In this document: positions 5,467-8,243 of the stretch, in pieces | How the letters are laid out: each line of letters starts with the position of its first letter | How positions within the stretch are numbered: position 1 is the stretch's first letter | NCBI GenBank assembly: GCA_019247335.1 | Contig: JAFAPB010000040.1 | Location: 1-8,243 of the forward strand | DNA: 8,243 nucleotides | Origin: Candidatus Kaiserbacteria bacterium | Lineage (GTDB): Bacteria > Patescibacteriota > Minisyncoccia > Phycocordibacterales > UBA2100 | Reading direction: 5' to 3' | Notes under the pieces: generated by a model | Told to the model about the DNA's origin: nothing | What the model saw: only the letters and a program-made list of their open reading frames with translations | Databases searched by the model: none | Made by a program: the position numbers and the translations under genes

Positions 5467-5991
5467 TTATGACTTCACGTCGTAGCAGCCGACACCGACG
5501 TCCGCTGCCTGACACTTGGCGCCGTCAGAACCGCTGAAGTCAGCGCCTGCCGTCACTCCAGCTGCGGTGCAGATCGCATAGCCGGTCGGGATCGAGGTCA
5601 CGTCAGCATCGGAGCTGAAGGCCGAGTTGCCCGCCGTCTCGAGGTCTGCGCCGAGGTGATACGAGGAGCACGTTGCCGTCGAGCCGGTGACGCCGTACGG
5701 TACGTAATCGTATGCCTGTGCGTTGGACGGATCGCCCGGAAGCGCCGCGATGTAGCCGGGGCTGACGAGCGTCGTCGTCGAAATGACCGCCGGATAGGCG
5801 CCGTTGGCATCATAGTAAAGCTCAAGCGCGAGCTGGAGCTGCTTGATATCCGCGATACGACGGGCGTCGCGACCCTTCTTTCGCGCCGAGTTCAAGGACG
5901 CGAGGACGACCGACGAGAGGATACCGATGATCGCGATCACGACGAGAAGCTCGATGAGCGTGAAGCCGCGGCGATCTGTTTTGCTAAACAT
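5467..5991 (-). CDS. Type IV pilin (probable major pilin, PilA/PulG-like)
   Basis: This 174-aa prepilin has a 9-residue basic leader (MFSKTDRRG), cleavage G9|F10 and the classic FTLIELLVVIAIIGILSSVV helix with Glu at mature position 5. NSARKKGRDARRIADIKQLQ (34-53) and LALELYYDANGAYP (54-67) follow, the usual PulG/PilA alpha1 C-terminal half and loop. LPGDPSNAQAYDYVPYG (84-100) resembles the 'P-DP-Y-Y' segment of these pilins. Four cysteines (108, 141, 160, 169) may form disulfides; Cys160-Cys169 resembles a C-terminal disulfide loop. It is probably the main subunit because it stands alone between an intergenic region with possible control elements and its own terminator, whereas the other pilins are packed together. 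No Shine-Dalgarno is visible before ATG 5991. That it is the most abundant subunit is inferred from layout only. Confidence 0.92.
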   Translation of the reverse strand: MFSKTDRRGFTLIELLVVIAIIGILSSVVLASLNSARKKGRDARRIADIKQLQLALELYYDANGAYPAVISTTTLVSPGYIAALPGDPSNAQAYDYVPYGVTGSTATCSSYHLGADLETAGNSAFSSDADVTSIPTGYAICTAAGVTAGADFSGSDGAKCQAADVGVGCYDVKS

Positions 5992-6024
5992 AGATAAAAT
6001 ATGCGTTTTCTAGTAAGTAGGGCT

Positions 6025-6030
6025 ATTGTA
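6025..6030 (-). promoter_or_regulatory. Possible -10 box for the pilin gene
   Basis: TACAAT on the minus strand lies 33 nt before the pilin ATG, with an AT-rich leader downstream. No hexamer resembling TTGACA is found 15-19 bp upstream, where the sequence is purine-rich, so the promoter would be weak, activated or read by another sigma factor. This is a tentative call. Confidence 0.3.
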
Positions 6031-6059
6031 CCGCTCTCTCCTTCCTTCCGGACTCACTT

Positions 6060-6068
6060 TGTGGATAA
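6060..6068 (-). promoter_or_regulatory. Exact DnaA-box sequence upstream of the pilin gene
   Basis: TTATCCACA on the minus strand equals the high-affinity DnaA box of other bacteria. It lies 30 bp upstream of the possible -10 box and 4 bp from the inverted-repeat element. I see a single copy, not a cluster, so an origin is unlikely. A regulatory site or a chance match are both possible. Confidence 0.4.
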
Positions 6069-6072
6069 GTTG

Positions 6073-6196
6073 GCGACCGCAGAACGTACCCGAGATGCGA
6101 GGCGCGGGATGGCCACATTTAGAGCCGTACTTTGGGTACGGTGAGAAATGCGGACGGGACCCGCAACGAAGCAGATGGGGTACGTTCTGCGGTCGC
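6073..6196. repeat. 124-bp nested inverted-repeat element with 19-bp perfect arms
   Basis: The outer arms 6073-6091 (GCGACCGCAGAACGTACCC) and 6178-6196 are perfect reverse complements. Three further stems are nested around the same centre near 6133-6134: GCGGG/CCCGC (6104-6108, 6160-6164), 8 bp at 6113-6120/6146-6153, and CCGTAC/GTACGG (6125-6130, 6136-6141) with a 5-nt loop. In the 8-bp stem the one non-Watson-Crick position is A-C on the plus strand but a G-U pair in minus-strand RNA, the strand on which pilC is transcribed. The outer arm reaches the first base of the pilC stop codon complement (6196). There is no T-run next to it and no target duplication that I can see. It could be a MITE/REP-like element, a large processing or attenuation hairpin at the end of the pilT-pilC mRNA, or a DNA cruciform. 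Confidence 0.7.
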
Positions 6197-7407
6197 TAGA
6201 AGCCGGAGGCGATGTTATAGATCGGGATAAGCACGGACGCGAGGAGAATGGCGACGCCGACGGCGAGCGCCACGATCATGATCGGCTCGATGAGGTCGAC
6301 CATGGTGTCGACCGCATTATTGACCTCGCGCCGGTAAAAGCGCGCCATGGTTTCGAGAATCTGGCCCATATTTCCCGTTTCCTCGCCGATCTTCATCATG
6401 GCGACGACAATGCCGGGGATCTCGGGATATTTGCGAAGCGCTTCGGAGACCGGAAGCCCCGCCTTCACGTCAACGGCGGCGGAATTCAAGATGCGCTCGT
6501 AGGTCGCATCCTCCACGACGGATGCCGTGATCTCGAGCCCGCGGAGGATCTGGATGCCGGATTTGAGCATCGTCGAGAGGTTGTCCGAGACGCGCGAGAG
6601 GTAGATCTTCTGATAGATGCCGCCGATGATCGGGAATTCGAGCCGGGCGCGCGAGAGCATGTCGCGCCCGCGCGGGGTCGAGCCATAGCGCACCAAGAAC
6701 CCGACGCCGAGCCCGAGGAGGATCACGATGAGGAGGATGTAGTGGCGAAGGAAGTTGGAAATAGCGATCACGACACGCGTATAGATCGGGATCTGCTGCC
6801 CCACGCCGGTCAACATATCGGAGAGGTGCGGGATGACGAGCGTCATCATAAGCGTCATGACGACGATAAAGGTCGTAAAGATGAACGCAGGATAGATGAG
6901 CGCGTTTCGCGCCTTGGTCGTGATCTCGTAGTTGCGGTCGAGGTAATCTGCGAGGAACGCGAAGGTCTCATCGAGTTTTCCTGATTCTTCACCCGCGCGC
7001 ACCATGTTGGTGTAAAAGGCGGAGAAGACGTTCTGGTGCTTGCCGAGCGCCGCCGAGATCGAGGCGCCGCTCTGGATGTCATTCGCGATATCCGTGAGTA
7101 CGCTCGCGAGCGCCGGGGTGCGCGCTTCGGCGGCGAGGAGGCGGAACGCGCGCAGCGCGGAGACCTGCGCTTCAAAGAGCGTCGTGATCTGGCGCGAGAG
7201 CATGACCACGTCGGCATTCGTGACACGGTTAAAGAACGAGATCGAGCGATTGAGCCCCGCCTGCTGCGCATTCTCTTCGTCGATCTGCGAGATGATGAGG
7301 CCGCGGCGCTGCAGGGCGGCGATCGCGACATCCATGTTGACGGCATCGATCGTGCCTTCGCGCTTGTTGCCGCTCTGGTCGAGTGCGCTGTAGCTGAACA
7401 CCGCCAT
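6196..7407 (-). CDS. pilC: Type IV pilus inner-membrane platform protein PilC (GspF family)
   Basis: The 403-aa product has the normal length and the duplicated GspF architecture. An N-terminal FSYSALDQSGNKREGTIDA segment (4-22) comes first. The first GspF domain is at about 66-190, with ALRAFRLLAAE (84-94) and MVRAGEESGKLDE (135-147). The second is at about 268-400, with MMKIGEETGNMGQ (337-349). Hydrophobic segments at about 171-195, 218-240 and 373-397 are the usual membrane helices. PilC forms the membrane platform that couples the cytoplasmic ATPases to pilin insertion and removal. Its ATG lies 2 nt after the pilT stop, so the two genes are co-transcribed and probably translationally coupled. 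The last base pair of its stop codon region overlaps one arm of the inverted-repeat element. No Shine-Dalgarno is seen. Identification is firm. Confidence 0.96.
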   Translation of the reverse strand: MAVFSYSALDQSGNKREGTIDAVNMDVAIAALQRRGLIISQIDEENAQQAGLNRSISFFNRVTNADVVMLSRQITTLFEAQVSALRAFRLLAAEARTPALASVLTDIANDIQSGASISAALGKHQNVFSAFYTNMVRAGEESGKLDETFAFLADYLDRNYEITTKARNALIYPAFIFTTFIVVMTLMMTLVIPHLSDMLTGVGQQIPIYTRVVIAISNFLRHYILLIVILLGLGVGFLVRYGSTPRGRDMLSRARLEFPIIGGIYQKIYLSRVSDNLSTMLKSGIQILRGLEITASVVEDATYERILNSAAVDVKAGLPVSEALRKYPEIPGIVVAMMKIGEETGNMGQILETMARFYRREVNNAVDTMVDLIEPIMIVALAVGVAILLASVLIPIYNIASGF

Positions 7408-7409
7408 AG

Positions 7410-8243
7410 TTAGAGCAGCTTATCGAGCACGTTGGGATTCAAGCTGTATTCATATGCGGTCTCCTGCGTGATCTCGCCGCGGTTGACCAATTCCGCGAGC
7501 GAGCGGTTCATGTCGATCATGCCCTCGGTGGATCCCGTCTCGATCACCGTATTCAATTCGTGCGTACGCTTCTCACGGATCAGGTTGGAAACCGCTTTGG
7601 TGTTGATGAGGAGCTCGTATGCGGGAATCAAGCCGCCCGAGATACGCGGAATGAGGCGCTGGCTGAAGATACCGGCGAGCGACGCCGAGAGCTGCAGACG
7701 GATCTGATCCTGCTGTCCTGCGGGGAAGGCGTCGATGATGCGCTCGACGGTCTGCGCCGCGTCGTTTGTATGCATGGTGGAAAAGACGAGATGGCCCGTC
7801 TCCGCGGCGGTGACCGCTGCGGCCATCGTCTCGTGGGAGCGCATTTCGCCCACCAAGAGCACATCGATGTCCTGACGGAAGGCGGAAATGAGCGCGGTTT
7901 CGAAATCTTTCGTATCGATCTTCACCTCGCGCTGGTCGATCAAGGATTGCTTCGGCTCGAAGATATATTCGATCGGGTCCTCGATCGTGACGATGTGCTC
8001 CATACGCTCGGTGTTGATGAGCTCAATGAGCGATGCGAGCGTGGTCGTTTTCCCCTGCCCCACGGGACCTACTACAAGGAAAAATCCTTGCGAGCGGCGC
8101 GCGAAGGAGGTGAGCACTTCCGGCAGATTCAATTCCTGCACCGTCTTGATCGCTTTGGGAATGAGACGCAGAACGATCGAGATCGTGCCGCGCTGGAAAA
8201 AGGCGTTGCCGCGGAAGCGCGTGCCGTCTTCGGTCTCGTAGGC
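7410..8243 (-). CDS. pilT: Type IV pilus retraction ATPase PilT (5' end outside window)
   Basis: The visible 277 codons are the C-terminal part of a GspE/PilT-family hexameric ATPase; the frame is open to the right edge. The visible protein begins AYETEDGTRFRGNAFFQRG, the usual end of the PilT N-terminal domain. Motifs by visible residue are Walker A GPVGQGKT (59-66), Asp box TIEDPIEY (86-93), Walker B LLVGEMR (129-135), and His box GHLVFSTMHTND (150-161). The segment AVSNLIRE (217-224) matches the AIRNLIRE signature, which distinguishes the retraction ATPase PilT from the extension ATPase PilB. Its role is ATP-driven pilus disassembly at the cytoplasmic face, acting on PilC. A GTG at 8141 in the frame is only an internal Val, as homologous sequence continues upstream of it. 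The extension ATPase gene is not in the window and may lie just upstream. Confidence 0.96.
   Translation of the reverse strand, partial: AYETEDGTRFRGNAFFQRGTISIVLRLIPKAIKTVQELNLPEVLTSFARRSQGFFLVVGPVGQGKTTTLASLIELINTERMEHIVTIEDPIEYIFEPKQSLIDQREVKIDTKDFETALISAFRQDIDVLLVGEMRSHETMAAAVTAAETGHLVFSTMHTNDAAQTVERIIDAFPAGQQDQIRLQLSASLAGIFSQRLIPRISGGLIPAYELLINTKAVSNLIREKRTHELNTVIETGSTEGMIDMNRSLAELVNRGEITQETAYEYSLNPNVLDKLL

Noticed and set aside
6073..6196. Insertion sequence with terminal inverted repeats
   Set aside because: There is no transposase frame inside, and I see no flanking target duplication; a full IS is excluded, only a MITE-like origin stays possible.
6148..6984. 278-codon open frame on the plus strand opposite pilC
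   Set aside because: It is an antisense shadow rich in Asp, His, Arg and Glu with no domain, and it overlaps the inverted-repeat element and a firm pilC.
8139..8141. GTG as the pilT start
   Set aside because: Clear PilT homology continues upstream in the same frame to the window edge, so this is an internal Val codon.
1..8243. Alternative genetic code (UGA as glycine) as in some CPR phyla
   Set aside because: UGA ends pilD and the PilW-like gene at sensible positions, with the next gene overlapping or starting close by, and no in-frame UGA interrupts the firm genes.
1..8243. Frequent GATCG and GCGCGAG words across the window
   Set aside because: They fall mostly in coding frames as Ile-Ala, Asp-Arg and Arg-Glu codon pairs in GC-rich DNA, so codon bias explains them without a special repeat.

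Overview
The window is about 8.2 kb of GC-rich DNA in which every convincing gene lies on the minus strand, so it is best read from high to low coordinates. It holds most of a type IV pilus (T4P) locus, followed by the NAD-dependent DNA ligase gene ligA and the start of an asparaginase-family gene. Several features point to the Patescibacteria/CPR (Parcubacteria-like lineages): the compact pilus cluster with CPR-style pseudopilins, the LigA form 'HKVAQWSFNDAF' where other bacteria have 'HxxPMLSLxNAF', and the general lack of Shine-Dalgarno sequences. This placement is an inference from sequence style. TGA is used as a stop in pilD and in the pseudopilin gene at 3409-3978, so the UGA-glycine code of Gracilibacteria/Absconditabacteria does not apply.

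Region 1 (8243-6196) holds the 3' part of pilT (retraction ATPase), which runs off the right edge, and pilC (inner-membrane platform) 2 nt behind it. Region 2 (6195-5992) is a 204-bp intergenic stretch. It contains a nested 124-bp inverted-repeat element with perfect 19-bp arms, an exact DnaA box and a weak -10-like box. Region 3 (5991-5415) is the probable major pilin gene, closed by a perfect 15-bp intrinsic terminator. Region 4 (5400-2307) is a tight run of pilD (prepilin peptidase) and four pseudopilin/minor pilin genes, resembling GspH/FimT, PilW/GspJ, PilV/GspI and PilX/GspK, with overlaps or gaps of 1-2 nt. Region 5 (2306-258) has a 20-bp perfect palindrome and then ligA. Region 6 (266-1) has a textbook sigma70 promoter (TTGACA-N17-TATAAT) overlapping the ligA stop, a leader hairpin, a strong Shine-Dalgarno, and the first 57 codons of an asparaginase-like gene cut by the left edge.

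Together, PilT and PilC power and anchor the pilus, PilD trims the leader peptides of all five pilin-like proteins, and the four minor pilins probably form the initiation/tip complex. The terminator after the pilin gene offers a simple way to make much pilin and little PilD and minor pilin from one promoter. I found no clearly new multi-gene system. The items most worth a second look are the inverted-repeat element with its adjacent DnaA box, the degenerate zinc finger and altered NMN-binding domain of LigA, and the regulatory palindrome and promoter on either side of ligA.
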